64,000 bases of DNA, taken from the NCBI RefSeq assembly GCF_950100655.1, contig NZ_CATNLY010000012.1, forward strand, positions 310,001-374,000. Reading direction: 5' to 3'. Within the stretch, counting starts at the first letter, position 1, and the number at the start of each line of letters is the position of its first letter. Below are positions 9,233 through 19,197 of the stretch, in pieces. The position numbers were made by a program, and so were the translations under genes. The notes below the pieces were generated by a model. That model did not search any database, was not told the origin of the DNA, and was given only the letters and a program-made list of their open reading frames with translations. The DNA is from Pleomorphomonas sp. T1.2MG-36 (GTDB taxonomy: Bacteria; Pseudomonadota; Alphaproteobacteria; Rhizobiales; Pleomorphomonadaceae).

Positions 9233-9718
9233 TCACTCGTCCTTGAGGCCGGTCGCGGATTGCAGATGCCTGAGCAGCCAGAGAATGACGATGCCGGCAA
9301 AGCTGGCCAGCAGCGCAACCGGCCACAGGCCGAGACCGCAGGCGAGGCCTATGGCGCCGGAAAGCCACATGCTGGCGCCGGTCGTCAGCCCCTTCACGTC
9401 GCCCTTGGTGAAAACGATGACGCCGGCCGCCAGAAAGGTAATCCCAGCGGTAACCGCCTCGACCAGCCGGATCGGATCGAACCGCATCGCGGCATTCCCG
9501 TCGCCCAGCGTCTCCATCATGTAGAGGGTGATCATGCAGAAGGTGGCGACGGCCAGCCCGACCAGCATGTTGGTCCTGAGACCGGCCGGATTCTTGTGAG
9601 CGCCCCGTTCAAGCCCGATCAGGCCGCACAAAAGGGCGGCGCCAAGCGTTCTCAGCAGCAGGACCTCGATCGGCAACGGAAACTCGAAACTGAATTCGTC
9701 GGCAAGACTTTGAGGCAT
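9233..9718 (-). CDS. MgtC/SapB-family membrane protein
   Basis: A 161-residue integral membrane protein. The N-terminal half carries the MgtC signature GLIGLERGAHKNPAGLRTNM and then LVGLAVATF, with further helices at AVTAGITFLAAGVIVFTKG and ASMWLSGAIGLACGLGLW. The cytoplasmic ACT-like C-terminal domain of full-length MgtC is absent, as in many short homologues. MgtC proteins are linked to survival in low magnesium and to inhibition of the F1Fo ATPase in Salmonella; the role here is unknown. Start 9718 is chosen because GGGAGATGGGG lies just upstream and the 28 earlier codons look non-coding. Confidence 0.85.
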   Translation of the reverse strand: MPQSLADEFSFEFPLPIEVLLLRTLGAALLCGLIGLERGAHKNPAGLRTNMLVGLAVATFCMITLYMMETLGDGNAAMRFDPIRLVEAVTAGITFLAAGVIVFTKGDVKGLTTGASMWLSGAIGLACGLGLWPVALLASFAGIVILWLLRHLQSATGLKDE

Positions 9719-10170
9719 ACCCCATCTCCCGGTTCTCCGACAAAACAAGCGCCAAAGAGGAGATTGGTTCCGGCCCTCGAGGAGAAGTAGCGGCCGAAGC
9801 AACGAGCCGAAGCGGACTGTCGGTAGCGTTTACCGCCAGCTTTGCATTCTATACCGAGCCTTTACTTGGCGTTCAGAGATGATCTGATCCATACGCGAAG
9901 ATAATACCTGACCAATCCGGCATAGTTTTCGAAATAAAAACGTGATTTCCACAACGTTTACGCGAAACGACAAAAGTCTACATCTGAGAAAAATACGAAT
10001 CTAGCCCCACACCCGCCGCCTGTACCGCACCAGTCCTATCGATTACGACAAAGGTAGATGCACTGAACATCGACCTTATTGTGCGGCGAATATTTTTTCG
10101 TTGTTAACTGTTGGCGACTAGACAGGGGGAAGCTGCCGCTCGGACAGCGATGTCAAAGCTGGGGGATCCA
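9719..10170. other. Intergenic region upstream of the chemoreceptor gene
   Basis: About 450 bases between the divergent MgtC-like and chemoreceptor genes. It is clearly richer in A and T than its surroundings, especially 9900-10110, so promoters for one or both genes are expected here. No convincing sigma-28 or sigma-70 pair could be picked by eye, and no small reading frame with protein-like composition was seen. Confidence 0.4.
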
Positions 10171-12363
10171 GTGAGCATTCAATCGATTAAAGTCAAGATC
10201 GTCGCGCTCTCCGTCGTCTGCCTGGTCACGACGGTCGCGGCTGTCGTTGGCTACGGCGTGTTCGCCAGCAACACGGTCAATGAGCAGACGAACACGAGCG
10301 TATCCCAACTGCTCGAGACCAAATCGCGCGAAGCCCTCCTGGGCGTCGCCACCACGCAGGCCGGAGACATCCGGGCCGAAGTGGATACGGCCTTCGCCGC
10401 CGCCCGCAACATGGCGCGCGCCTTCGAGATGATGGTCGAGGACGATCAGTCCGCGACGCCGGCGGAACTGCGTCGAGCCCAGCTCAACGCCACGCTGCTC
10501 AACGTCCTCAAGGACAATCCTCGCTTCAACGGCACCTACAGCGCGTGGGTCGCCGATGGTCTCGACGGCAACGACGCCGCATTCAAGGGCAAGGCGACCA
10601 TCGGCTCGGACGACACCGGGCGCGCCCTGCCCTACTGGACGCGTGACGGCGCCGGCAAGATCGCCCTTCAGCCGCTGGTCGAGTACGACAGCCGCGAGAG
10701 CCATGGCAACGGTCTCATGAAAGGCGGCTGGTTCATCGGCCCGCAAGAGACCGGCAAGGAAAGCATCCTGGCGCCGTTGCCCTATATCGTGCAGGGCAAG
10801 GCGGTGTATCTCGCGACGATGTCGGTTCCCATCACCGTCAAGGGCAAGTTCCTGGGCGTTGCCGGTGCCGACTTCGATCTGTCGGCCATCCAGAAGCTCG
10901 CCGAAGCGGTCAACGGACAGATCTATGGTGGCAAGGGCACCGTCACGATCGTGACCGACAAGGGTCTGGTCGTCGCCTCCAGCCTCGATCCGACGGCGAT
11001 CGGCGGGCCGATGTCGAAAATCGACGCGTCCTGGCAAGAGGACATGCAAACGGTCGCATCGGCCAAGCAGCTCGTGACTTACGACGAATCCAACGATCGC
11101 CTGCGCGTGTTCGCGCCGGTCCCCCTCGGCCGAACCGGCATGAACTGGTCGGTGATCATCGGAGTTCCTCGTTCCGTCGTCATGGCCGACGCCAGCATGC
11201 TCGCGACCGAAACGGCCGCAGCGCAGAGTGAGAGCACCAGCAACCAGATCCTTGTGTCGATGGTGGTCGCCTTCGCCGGCATCATCGTCATGTGGCTGGT
11301 GTCGCTATCGGTGAGCAGGCCCATTCAGCGCCTGACCGCCGCCATGGAAGGCCTTGCGGGCCGCCAGACCGGCATCGTCGTGCCCGGCACCAACCGCAAG
11401 GACGAGATCGGCGCGATGGCGCGAACCGTCGGCGTCATTCAGGACAACGCCGTCATCGACGCCAGGGAGGCCAGCGAGCAGTCCGCGGCCAATGACGCGC
11501 GGATCGCTGCCGAGCGGAAGACCGCGATGGCCAGGATGGCCGACGAATTCGAGCGGTCCGTCGGAGCGATCGTCGGTTCGGTGTCCTCGGCGTCGACCCA
11601 GTTGCAGTCGGCCGCCCAGACCCTGACCCGCAACGCCGAGGACACCTCGGTGCGCTCCTCCGAAGTCGCCCACGCCTCCGAAGAGGCTTCGGCCAACGTC
11701 AACACGGTCGCCGCGGCGTCCGAGGAGATGGCGGTCTCGGTCCAGGAGATCAGCCGGCAGGTGGCCGATAGCGCCAGGATGGCGGCAAGCGCCGTGCAGG
11801 AAGCCATCGGAACGGCCAAGACGGTGAAGGAGCTCTCCGACGCCGCCCAGCGCATCGGCGAGATCATCGACCTGATCGGCAACGTCGCCGGACAGACCAA
11901 TCTTCTGGCCCTCAACGCGACGATCGAGGCGGCCCGCGCCGGAGAAGCCGGAAAGGGCTTTGCGGTGGTGGCCTCCGAGGTCAAGAACCTCGCCGACCAG
12001 ACGGCGAAGGCGACGGCGCAGATCAGCGCCCAGATTTCCGGGATCCAGTCGTCCACCGAGACGGCGGTCACAGCGATCGACAGCATCTCGAAGACGATCG
12101 AGCAGATGGACCAGATCGCGGCCCTGATCGCCTCGGCGGTGGAAGAACAGGCGGCGACGACGCAAGGCATTGCCCAGAACGTCCAGAGCGCGTCGACGGG
12201 CACGGCCGGCGTTTCCCGCAACATCGCCCTGGTGACCCAGGCAGCGTCCGCGACCAGCGCCGCCGCCGAGCAGGTCCTGAGTTCCTCGGCGGAGCTGTCC
12301 CAGCAGTCGGACATGCTCAAGGTGCAGGTCAGCACCTTCCTGACGACCGTCAGAGCCGCCTGA
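10171..12363 (+). CDS. Methyl-accepting chemotaxis protein with Cache sensor
   Basis: A 730-residue inner-membrane chemoreceptor. Transmembrane segment 1 is at about residues 7-30 and a long periplasmic double-Cache domain fills about 40-330 (the [17 protein letters not shown] and [10 protein letters not shown] region). Transmembrane segment 2 is near 360-382, HAMP near 383-436 ([20 protein letters not shown]), and the cytoplasmic signalling domain has the hairpin tip [20 protein letters not shown]. The last residues, FLTTVRAA, lack the CheR/CheB tether pentapeptide. Cache receptors of this type often sense amino acids, organic acids or purines. GTG 10171 has GGGGGA four bases upstream; ATG 10150 is the alternative. 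No other chemotaxis genes are nearby. Confidence 0.93.
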   Translation: MSIQSIKVKIVALSVVCLVTTVAAVVGYGVFASNTVNEQTNTSVSQLLETKSREALLGVATTQAGDIRAEVDTAFAAARNMARAFEMMVEDDQSATPAELRRAQLNATLLNVLKDNPRFNGTYSAWVADGLDGNDAAFKGKATIGSDDTGRALPYWTRDGAGKIALQPLVEYDSRESHGNGLMKGGWFIGPQETGKESILAPLPYIVQGKAVYLATMSVPITVKGKFLGVAGADFDLSAIQKLAEAVNGQIYGGKGTVTIVTDKGLVVASSLDPTAIGGPMSKIDASWQEDMQTVASAKQLVTYDESNDRLRVFAPVPLGRTGMNWSVIIGVPRSVVMADASMLATETAAAQSESTSNQILVSMVVAFAGIIVMWLVSLSVSRPIQRLTAAMEGLAGRQTGIVVPGTNRKDEIGAMARTVGVIQDNAVIDAREASEQSAANDARIAAERKTAMARMADEFERSVGAIVGSVSSASTQLQSAAQTLTRNAEDTSVRSSEVAHASEEASANVNTVAAASEEMAVSVQEISRQVADSARMAASAVQEAIGTAKTVKELSDAAQRIGEIIDLIGNVAGQTNLLALNATIEAARAGEAGKGFAVVASEVKNLADQTAKATAQISAQISGIQSSTETAVTAIDSISKTIEQMDQIAALIASAVEEQAATTQGIAQNVQSASTGTAGVSRNIALVTQAASATSAAAEQVLSSSAELSQQSDMLKVQVSTFLTTVRAA

Positions 12364-12383
12364 GACCGCCCCATAGGCCAACC

Positions 12384-12425
12384 GACCTGCGAGAGACCGA
12401 AAGGTTTCCCGCAGGTCTTTCTTTT
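12384..12425 (+). terminator. Terminator of the chemoreceptor gene
   Basis: GACCTGCG at 12384-12391 pairs with CGCAGGTC at 12410-12417, with further imperfect pairing inside around a GAAA turn, and is followed directly by TTTCTTTT. It lies 20 bases after the stop. Confidence 0.82.
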
Positions 12426-12511
12426 GCGGCGACGCTGGAAAGCGCGGCGCCGATACGCGATGATCCATCGCCGCACGCCTTGCCGAAGCGGACACACCAA
12501 GGATCCGACCG

Positions 12512-13330
12512 ATGACTTTGAGCCAGGACGAAGTTCGTCGCTATTCTCGCCATCTGTTGCTGCGGGACGTCGGCGGTCCCGGCCAGCAGAAGCTGAAGGC
12601 GGCGAGAGTGCTGTGCGTCGGCGCCGGCGGGCTCGGTTCTCCCATCATCGAATATCTTGCCGCTGCGGGCGTCGGAACGCTCGGGCTCGTCGACGACGAC
12701 GTGGTGTCGCTGTCCAATCTGCAGCGGCAAGTCGTTCACTCCACCGCCAACGTCGGCAAGCCGAAGGTGGAGAGCGCAGCCGAGCGCATCGCCGCGCTGA
12801 ACCCGCATGTGACGACGGAGCTCTTTCCGGTTCGCCTCGATGGCGACAATGTCGCCGGCATCGTCGAGCGTTTCGACGTCGTCGTCGACGGAACGGACAA
12901 CTTCCAGACACGCTTCCTGGTGGCGGATGCGGCCTATGCGCTCCAGAAGCCGCTGGTGACCGCGGCCGTTCAGGAGTTCTATGGGTCGGTGACGACCCTC
13001 CAGCCCTATCTGTCTGGCGACGACGGCCGCCCCCTGCCGAGTTGGCGTTGCCTGATGCCGCACGAACCGCAAGGCGACGTGCCGACATGCGCCCAGGTGG
13101 GCATTCTCGGCGCCGTGGTCGGCGTGCTCGGCACGCTTGCGGCCTGCGAGGTGCTGAAGCTCATCACCGGCGTCGGCACGCCGCTGATCGGCAGGCTGCT
13201 GATGGTCGACATCCGGGACATGCGTGTCGACAGCATCGGCTACAAGCGCCGTCCCGACACGGTGCCGCCAACCGTGAAGGGCGGACGGGCGGGCGCCGAC
13301 AAGGCCCCGATGTTGGCTTCAGAGCCCTGA
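12512..13330 (+). CDS. moeB: HesA/MoeB/ThiF-family adenylyltransferase
   Basis: A 272-residue E1-like enzyme that would adenylate the C-terminal Gly-Gly of a ubiquitin-like sulfur carrier such as MoaD. ATP binding is seen at VGAGGLGSPIIEYLAAAGVG, the Arg-rich loop SNLQRQVVHS, Asp in VVDGTDNFQTRF, and the crossover Cys in VPTCAQVG. The structural zinc site is degraded: the usual CxxC is SWRC here, and the second C-terminal CxxC is missing. MoaD is encoded about 16 kb away in this window, while MoeA and MoaC are the next genes on the other strand. ThiS is an alternative partner, so MoeB is the preferred but not proven name. Confidence 0.85.
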   Translation: MTLSQDEVRRYSRHLLLRDVGGPGQQKLKAARVLCVGAGGLGSPIIEYLAAAGVGTLGLVDDDVVSLSNLQRQVVHSTANVGKPKVESAAERIAALNPHVTTELFPVRLDGDNVAGIVERFDVVVDGTDNFQTRFLVADAAYALQKPLVTAAVQEFYGSVTTLQPYLSGDDGRPLPSWRCLMPHEPQGDVPTCAQVGILGAVVGVLGTLAACEVLKLITGVGTPLIGRLLMVDIRDMRVDSIGYKRRPDTVPPTVKGGRAGADKAPMLASEP

Positions 13331-13336
13331 CGCCGG

Positions 13337-14542
13337 TCAATCCCGATCGAGCCGGATGACCTCGACCATCTCGCCCGCCGAAATGGCGGGTGCGTGCTCC
13401 GGCCGGATGACCAGAGCATTGGCCGCCGCCATCGTCCGCATCAGCGACGAGTCCTGCTTGGCGAAGGGCGTTACGTGCAACTGCCTTTCCTTCGTCGCCA
13501 GGTGACCGCGCAGGTAATCGCGCCGCAGATCGTTGGGGCCCAGAGCCCCGTCGAGCACGGCGAGCAAGGTTTCCGGCAGCACGTCGCAGCGCCCCAGGAG
13601 GGCGCGGATCAACGGCGCCAGGAACAGAACGCCGCAGACAAGGGTCGACACCGGGTTGCCGGGAAGGCCGAGCACCTCGGCCTGTCCGACCCGACCGTGC
13701 ATCAGCGGCTTGCCAGGGCGCATGGCGACCTTCCAGAAGCCGATCGCCGCGCCCTCCGCCTCAAGCGCGGCGCGGGTGTAGTCGTGGTCGCCGACCGAGG
13801 CCCCACCGATCACCACCACCACGTCGGCGCCACCATCGAGGGCAAGCCGGATGTGCCGGCGCAACATGCCGAGATCGTCGGGGGCGATGCCGAGATCGAT
13901 CGGAACGCCCCCGGCTTCGGCGATCAGGTGGGCGAGCGCCACCGAAGACGATGCGACGATCTGGTGAGGCTGGAGAACGCTTCCAGGCGGCATCAGTTCG
14001 TCGCCCGAGGCGATCAGGGCGACCCGTGGTCGACGACGGACCGACAGGCTTTCGTGGTTCATGGCCGCAGCCAGCCCCAAGGTGCCGAAGCCGAGACGCA
14101 CCCCGGCGTTGAGACAGACATCGCCCTCGCTGAAGTCGATCCCGCGCGCCCGGACGTAATGGCCGGACACCGGCTGCGACTTGAAACGGACGCGGTCGCC
14201 ATCCCGCTCGGCCTCTTCCTGCATGACGACGCAGTCGGTCCCCGCCGGCAGCGGAGCGCCGGTGAAGATGCGGACGGCCTCCCCCGCCTGCGCGTCGGCG
14301 GCAAAGCCATGACCGGCCGCCGCCTCCCCGATGACGCGCAGCCAGACATCGCCTGCCGAGGCCGCCGAGACGGCGTAACCGTCCATCGAGGAAATGGGAA
14401 CCGGCGGCTGCGTCCGGCGGGCCTTGAGATCGACGGCCAGCACCCGCCCGCCCGCGTCGCCGAGCGGCACCCGCTCGCTGCCGGTCGGACGAACGGCGGA
14501 CAGGAGTTCGGTCTGGGCGGCATCCACTGAAATCAACGTCAT
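13337..14542 (-). CDS. moeA: Molybdopterin molybdenumtransferase MoeA
   Basis: A 401-residue cytoplasmic enzyme that inserts molybdate into adenylated molybdopterin. N-terminal domains carry [14 protein letters not shown] and [20 protein letters not shown]. The MPT-binding domain has [20 protein letters not shown], and the active-site region is [10 protein letters not shown] followed by [12 protein letters not shown]. Full length. Its start overlaps the moaC stop by four bases (14539-14542), so the two are translationally coupled. Together with MoaC, the MoeB-like protein, MoaD and the nucleotidyltransferase it supplies cofactor for the Mop-type enzyme nearby. MoaA, MoaE and MogA are not in the window. 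Confidence 0.96.
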   Translation of the reverse strand: MTLISVDAAQTELLSAVRPTGSERVPLGDAGGRVLAVDLKARRTQPPVPISSMDGYAVSAASAGDVWLRVIGEAAAGHGFAADAQAGEAVRIFTGAPLPAGTDCVVMQEEAERDGDRVRFKSQPVSGHYVRARGIDFSEGDVCLNAGVRLGFGTLGLAAAMNHESLSVRRRPRVALIASGDELMPPGSVLQPHQIVASSSVALAHLIAEAGGVPIDLGIAPDDLGMLRRHIRLALDGGADVVVVIGGASVGDHDYTRAALEAEGAAIGFWKVAMRPGKPLMHGRVGQAEVLGLPGNPVSTLVCGVLFLAPLIRALLGRCDVLPETLLAVLDGALGPNDLRRDYLRGHLATKERQLHVTPFAKQDSSLMRTMAAANALVIRPEHAPAISAGEMVEVIRLDRD

Positions 14543-15054
14543 GACAACTCCTGTCGGCGATCAGGCGAACCGTCGGGCCCCGCCTGCCAATGGCCGGATT
14601 TGCCACCACTCTTCTCGACGAGGTGGATGGCCTCGATGCGCACGCCCTTCTCGACCGCCTTGACCATGTCGTAGATCGTCAGGCAGGCGACCGAAACGGC
14701 GGTCAGCGCTTCCATCTCGACGCCCGTCTTGCCGGAGCAACGGACGGTCGCCGACACGACGATGCCGGGCAAGGCCGGGTCCGGGTCGAGCTGCAGCACG
14801 ACGCCCGACAGCGCCAGCGGATGGCAGAGGGGAATGAGGTCGGCCGTCTTCTTGGCGGCCATGATGCCCGCCAGCCGCGCGGTGGCGATCACGTCGCCCT
14901 TCGGTATGCCGCCCTCGACGATCAGCGCCAGCGTCTCCGCCTTCATGACCACCCGGCCGCTGGCCGTCGCCGCCCGCTGGGTGACGTCCTTTTTTCCGAC
15001 GTCGACCATATGGGCGGCGCCCTTGTCGTCCAAGTGACTGAGTCCATCCTTCAT
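14539..15054 (-). CDS. moaC: Cyclic pyranopterin monophosphate synthase MoaC
   Basis: A 171-residue enzyme completing the first step of molybdenum cofactor synthesis: rearrangement of the MoaA product to cyclic pyranopterin monophosphate. Family motifs are [31 protein letters not shown] and [20 protein letters not shown]. Start 15054 is chosen over the longer open frame because GGAG lies eleven bases upstream and known MoaC proteins begin with a short lead to the SHLD segment. The C-terminus is slightly extended (GKSGHWQAG and on) and overlaps moeA. A divergent HAD gene begins about 100 bases away, so the promoter lies in 15055-15152. Confidence 0.96.
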   Translation of the reverse strand: MKDGLSHLDDKGAAHMVDVGKKDVTQRAATASGRVVMKAETLALIVEGGIPKGDVIATARLAGIMAAKKTADLIPLCHPLALSGVVLQLDPDPALPGIVVSATVRCSGKTGVEMEALTAVSVACLTIYDMVKAVEKGVRIEAIHLVEKSGGKSGHWQAGPDGSPDRRQELS

Positions 15055-15152
15055 GGCGTGCTTTTCTCCAGCAACACTGAGGCTTGGGCCATTTCGCCCA
15101 TCGGCTTCTCCATCGCGCCCTTCCGGTCGCAGAAGCACAGGGGACGCCCGGC

Positions 15153-15863
15153 ATGCAACAGATTCCCGACGGTCGCTTCCACAGCGTCCTCGCCGCCGAC
15201 TACGACGGCACCATAGCCGAGCATGGCAGGGTCAGCGCTGTCACGGAGGCGACACTCCGGTCGTTGCGCGAGGCCAACTTCAGGCTGATTCTGGTTTCCG
15301 GCCGGCGGCTCGGGAATATCCTTCCGATTTGCGGCGTTCTCGACCTGTTCGAAACGGTGATCCTGGAGAACGGCGCCGTGTCCTACTCTCCTCGCACCGG
15401 AACCGAGCAATTGATCGCGCCGGCAGTCGACGAGCGGTTCCTCGCCGACCTCGCGCGGGACCTTCCCGGCGAGCCGCTGTTCGTCGGTCGGTCGATGGTG
15501 GCCACCGACGCGGGCAATGCCATACGGGTCGAAACGACGATCGAGCGGGGCGGCTACGATCTCCGGACGGTTAGCTGCGGCGGTCGGGTTCTGGTGTTGC
15601 CGGCGGGCATCGACAAGGGCAGCGGCCTTTCCCATGCCCTTGCCGGCCTTGGCGCGCCGCGCGATCGCGTGGTCGCCGTCGGAGACGAGGAAAACGACAT
15701 TGCCCTCTTTGAGGGATGCGGGCTGCGCGCAGCGGTCGGCACCGCATCGCCCCGGCTCAAGGCGGCCGCCGACATCGTGTTGCCGGGCGGCTGCGAGGAC
15801 AGCATACGCCATCTTGCCAGCCTGCTGCTCGCCGCCGCCATTACGGGCGGCACGACGGCATGA
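15153..15863 (+). CDS. HAD-superfamily hydrolase, subfamily IIB (Cof/SPP-like)
   Basis: A 236-residue phosphatase. Motif I is [13 protein letters not shown], motif II is LILVSGRRL, and motif III/IV is [20 protein letters not shown] followed by AAVGTAS. The spacing between motifs II and III (about 120 residues) fits the alpha/beta cap of type IIB enzymes such as sucrose-phosphatase and Cof-type sugar phosphatases. It is divergent from moaC and convergent with the GAF-PAS-Crp regulator. The substrate is unknown. A link to cofactor synthesis is possible from position only. The start at 15153 avoids a longer frame with no ribosome binding site. Confidence 0.83.
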   Translation: MQQIPDGRFHSVLAADYDGTIAEHGRVSAVTEATLRSLREANFRLILVSGRRLGNILPICGVLDLFETVILENGAVSYSPRTGTEQLIAPAVDERFLADLARDLPGEPLFVGRSMVATDAGNAIRVETTIERGGYDLRTVSCGGRVLVLPAGIDKGSGLSHALAGLGAPRDRVVAVGDEENDIALFEGCGLRAAVGTASPRLKAAADIVLPGGCEDSIRHLASLLLAAAITGGTTA

Positions 15864-15914
15864 CCCGAGCATCAGGCCCGCCAGAACACCCCGCCGTCGC
15901 GACAGGGCACCCTT

Positions 15915-17657
15915 TCAGCGCAAGATCCGCAACTCCTCCCTGAGGCTCTCGACATCCGGAATGACGAAGGTGCGCGGCGCCGGCCGCTGGATGTCGCCCG
16001 AGCGGATGAGCTCTGCCAGAACCGTCGATACCGACTGGCGCGCCGCACCGATGGCCATGGCAAGGTCGTCGCCATGAGGGGCACCGTCGATGACGATACC
16101 CGCCGACGTCTGGCGTCCGTCATGCTCGGCCATTTCGCACAGGTAGCGGATCAGCCGATAGCGCACGCTGCGGAAGGCCATTTCGCCGACCATGGTCAGC
16201 GACCGGTTCAGCATCTTCTCGACGGCCGGCAGGATGCACATGCCGAACTCGGGATGATCGCGGGTCAGCCGCCGGAACAGGGTGCGCGGGATCACCGCCG
16301 CCTCGCCCTCCTTGCGAACCTCGACCACCATTTCCGGCTGGAGCGGCACCGCGTCGCCAGGGCCCATAGTGAACAGGGTCAGCTCCTTGCCCTCGTGCGA
16401 GGCGAAGCACCGGTAGCGACCCGATGCGACCACGAGAATGGCCTCTCCCGTCTCGTCCATCAGGTTGGCGCCATAGACCAGGTGCCCGACCTTCATCTTG
16501 CGGAGCTTGGGGCCGCCATCGGCCTGAAGCGCCTCGAGCACCACATGCGGCAGCGCATCCCTGCCGGCGGGCTCGGCCAGCACCGGCTGCTTGAGCTCGC
16601 GATCGATGGTCTTCGCCGGCTCGGCGCCGGCTTGCCCCTTGCGCGGCATCTGCATGCGGGCGAAGAAGGTCGATCCCTGCGCGGACTGCACGACGCACTC
16701 GTCGGCCGATGCCTGGCGTGTGACGCTGGCGTGCTGAACCGAGAACAACTGCCGGAAATGCATGACGCCGATGGCCGACCAGCTCAGGCCGATCAGTTCC
16801 ACGGCCGTCCGGTTGGCGCCAACAAGGCGATCGCTGTCGAAGGCCAGCAGTCCCTCGCCGGGGCTGCCCAGGAGGCGCGGGTTCGAATGCAGGTGCATCT
16901 GCTCAAAGCGGCCATAGCGCCGCTCGAACAGGCGTCGCTCGATCTCGCTCGCGGCCCGCTTCAGGAGCGGCAGCGAATAGTCATGGGCGATGGAGACCGA
17001 CGTCGACAGGTCGATGATGCCCGCCAAGGCACCGCAAGGGTCGATGATCGGCACCGCCGAGCAACTGATGTCGGTGTTGCCGTTGCAGAAATGCTCGGCA
17101 CCGATGACGGACAGGGCGAAGCGTTCGGAAAGGGCCGTGCCGATGGCGTTGGTTCCCATCGCCTGTTCCGACCAGTCGCCGCCGGCGCACAGGCCGATCC
17201 GCTCCGCTTCGTCGCTGAACGTGTTGTCGCCCAGGCGAACCAGCACCACCCCGTTGGGATCGGTCAGCACGACCACGCCGCCGAGCGGCTGCGTCTCGCG
17301 GCAAAGCGTGACGATTTCACCCCACGCCGAAACCAGCAGTTCCTCGTTTCTCTCTCTCAGCTCCTTGAGGGCCGTCTCCGTGAGGCGCGTCTCCCGTCGG
17401 CGCGACGCCCCGTTGGCAAGGCCGTGCAGGCTGCTGCGTTCCCACGAGCGCAAGATGGGCAACGGGATGCCCTCGGGCACGATGCCGTCGGCCATGAACT
17501 TCGAGCGAACGGCCAACAGCCGCCCCTGATCGGGAAGCGGGCCGGGACGCGCATTCCGCTCGTGCCGTCCCGAAATGCTTCTGCATGTACCGCAAGCGGT
17601 TGGCCCGCCTGCCGGTATTGCGCATGTGTCGGCTTCGAGCCGCTGAGGCAGGACCAT
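15915..17657 (-). CDS. GAF-PAS-Crp hybrid transcriptional regulator
   Basis: A 580-residue cytoplasmic regulator with an unusual domain order. Residues 65-220 resemble the AcoR/DhaR-type N-terminus of sigma-54 activators (LRSWERSS, GLCAGGDWSEQAMGTNAIGT, CSAVPIIDPCGALAGIIDLS). Residues 265-310 are PAS-like. There is no AAA+ ATPase or Fis domain. Instead, 385-475 form a Crp-type cyclic-nucleotide-fold domain (HLVYGANLMDETGEAILVVA, FTMGPGDAVPL), 475-510 a dimer helix, and 525-560 a Crp-family helix-turn-helix (AMAIGAARQSVSTVLAELIR). Start 17657 has GGGAGGG seven bases upstream; the 29 earlier codons are weak. It sits just downstream of the Mop cluster and is the obvious candidate regulator. The ligand is unknown. 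Confidence 0.82.
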   Translation of the reverse strand: MVLPQRLEADTCAIPAGGPTACGTCRSISGRHERNARPGPLPDQGRLLAVRSKFMADGIVPEGIPLPILRSWERSSLHGLANGASRRRETRLTETALKELRERNEELLVSAWGEIVTLCRETQPLGGVVVLTDPNGVVLVRLGDNTFSDEAERIGLCAGGDWSEQAMGTNAIGTALSERFALSVIGAEHFCNGNTDISCSAVPIIDPCGALAGIIDLSTSVSIAHDYSLPLLKRAASEIERRLFERRYGRFEQMHLHSNPRLLGSPGEGLLAFDSDRLVGANRTAVELIGLSWSAIGVMHFRQLFSVQHASVTRQASADECVVQSAQGSTFFARMQMPRKGQAGAEPAKTIDRELKQPVLAEPAGRDALPHVVLEALQADGGPKLRKMKVGHLVYGANLMDETGEAILVVASGRYRCFASHEGKELTLFTMGPGDAVPLQPEMVVEVRKEGEAAVIPRTLFRRLTRDHPEFGMCILPAVEKMLNRSLTMVGEMAFRSVRYRLIRYLCEMAEHDGRQTSAGIVIDGAPHGDDLAMAIGAARQSVSTVLAELIRSGDIQRPAPRTFVIPDVESLREELRILR

Positions 17658-17744
17658 TTCAGCACCCTCCCAGGCGCGTCCACCACTGAAAAACCAGGAA
17701 CGTCTCTTGCGCTTCGGGCAATCGGACTTTCCCGTCTGAGCCAC

Positions 17745-17892
17745 GCGACCCTCGGGCCGGATTTCAGAAAAAAGTGGGCTTTCCTGTCATGAATTCAATC
17801 ATAAGCCCTGCCCAACTAAATCGTTATGATCCATCAGTCGATATAACCTATAGCTATATAACGATCTCATTTTGTTTATTTCTTTCAATTCT
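17745..17892 (-). promoter_or_regulatory. AT-rich promoter region with inverted repeats upstream of the hybrid regulator
   Basis: This is a strikingly AT-rich island in GC-rich surroundings. ATCGTTAT at 17820-17827 is mirrored by ATAACGAT at 17858-17865, with the 10-base palindrome TATAGCTATA at 17849-17858 between them and GAATTC-centred dyad sequence near 17790. It lies between the AMP-ligase stop and the regulator start, so it probably holds the regulator's promoter and an operator, possibly autoregulatory. The function is inferred. Confidence 0.5.
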
Positions 17893-19197
17893 TTAAGCGA
17901 CATGCTCAACTCCCAGTACCCTACGTTTTCGACAGGGGGGAGGAGGCGGATCGACCGCTATTTCGACAGCGATGTCAATTCCGGCCGCTCGCAACGCCGG
18001 ACCGATGGCCGGGTGAGATCGGAGAACCGAACGGACCTCGTCCACCGTTCGAGGATCCGATGTCACCAGTCCGACGACCATGTGCCGACCGGATCTGAAC
18101 TCCACCAGGAAATCGATGACCCCGGTCACGGCGAAGATCGCGTCGTCGATGACCTCGGGACGCAGCCTTTTTCCGTCCCCCAGCGCAACCGGCTCGCCAA
18201 TCCGTCCGGCAAGGCGCAGCCGACGGAGGACGGACCCGCAGCGGCATGGGCTTTCGGCTATGCTGCCGCTGTCGCCGGTACGGTAGCGGAGGAGCGGCAG
18301 CCCACGGCGACGCAAGGTGGTGATGACGATCTCCCCTTCGCTGCCGTCCGGCAGAACGCGCCCCGTATCGGCATCGACGATTTCGATGTGGAGATCCGTT
18401 TCCCGGACATGAAGGCCGTCATGAGCGTCACAGCCGAGTGCGCCACCGTACCCGGTTTCGGTCATGCCCCAGTGCTCGAAGACTTCGGTTCCCCAAATGA
18501 CGGCCAGCGCCGTCCTGAAGCTCGGCGACACGCTGTCGGCACTGACCAGCGCCGTCTCGATCCGGAGCGGGGGACCGCCGTCGGCGGCCATGCAGCGGGC
18601 GGCGGCGCCGAGCGTCACCGGCATGCCGGCGATCGCGGCGGGCTGCAACTCGCGCAAGGCGGCGACGAGCGCCTCCACCGGTCCATCCACCGGCAGGGCC
18701 ACGGGAATGGCTCCCATCCGGTCGAGCCCACGCATCAGGAGATCGCCGACGCTATCGGGACGTTCGGCTGGAAAGGCGATGGCCACGCAACTGCCCGGGC
18801 GAACAAGGGTCGCCATGCCGTGCTCGAAATAGGCGACGGTCGCCTCGATGTCCGCCTCGGTGAAGAACAGGCGTTTCTGCCGGCCCGACGTTCCCGAGGT
18901 CGGGATCGTCACCAGACGCACCGCGTCGCGAAGCGGCAGGGCGATGAGCGAGGGATCTCCGCGGGCAAGATCGTCGGCCGTGGTCAACGGGAACCGGTCG
19001 ATGTCCTTGAGCTCGTCAAGGTGCGAGGTCTCCGGCCAGCCGGCCAGAGACCGATAGAAAGGGCTCTCGACCCGAGCCTTTCCGATGGTCTCGTTCAGGC
19101 AACGAAGCTGGTAGGCGTCGAGGTCGCGGCGTGTTGGCAACCACCCGACGCCGATCGTCCGCCCTACCCAGGCGTCGAGGGTTCCCAATCCGGTCAT
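17893..19197 (-). CDS. AMP-dependent CoA ligase, PaaK-like (DVU_1553-type)
   Basis: A 434-residue adenylate-forming enzyme of the phenylacetate-CoA ligase class. The ATP loop is TIPTSGTSGRQKRLFFTE, the A5 region is VFEHWGMTETGYGGALGC, and the hinge/A8 equivalent is LLRYRTGDSGSI, followed by a Cys-containing CRCGSVLRRLRLAGRIGE. Start 19197 overlaps the radical SAM stop (ATGA). It is the last gene of the coupled accessory set. It could activate a carboxylate, perhaps the acid made by the aldehyde oxidoreductase, to an acyl-CoA or acyl-AMP; this is inference. From memory it matches the family named DVU_1553, which is found only in this type of cluster. The Pro-rich C-terminus is ordinary. Confidence 0.82.
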   Translation of the reverse strand: MTGLGTLDAWVGRTIGVGWLPTRRDLDAYQLRCLNETIGKARVESPFYRSLAGWPETSHLDELKDIDRFPLTTADDLARGDPSLIALPLRDAVRLVTIPTSGTSGRQKRLFFTEADIEATVAYFEHGMATLVRPGSCVAIAFPAERPDSVGDLLMRGLDRMGAIPVALPVDGPVEALVAALRELQPAAIAGMPVTLGAAARCMAADGGPPLRIETALVSADSVSPSFRTALAVIWGTEVFEHWGMTETGYGGALGCDAHDGLHVRETDLHIEIVDADTGRVLPDGSEGEIVITTLRRRGLPLLRYRTGDSGSIAESPCRCGSVLRRLRLAGRIGEPVALGDGKRLRPEVIDDAIFAVTGVIDFLVEFRSGRHMVVGLVTSDPRTVDEVRSVLRSHPAIGPALRAAGIDIAVEIAVDPPPPPCRKRRVLGVEHVA

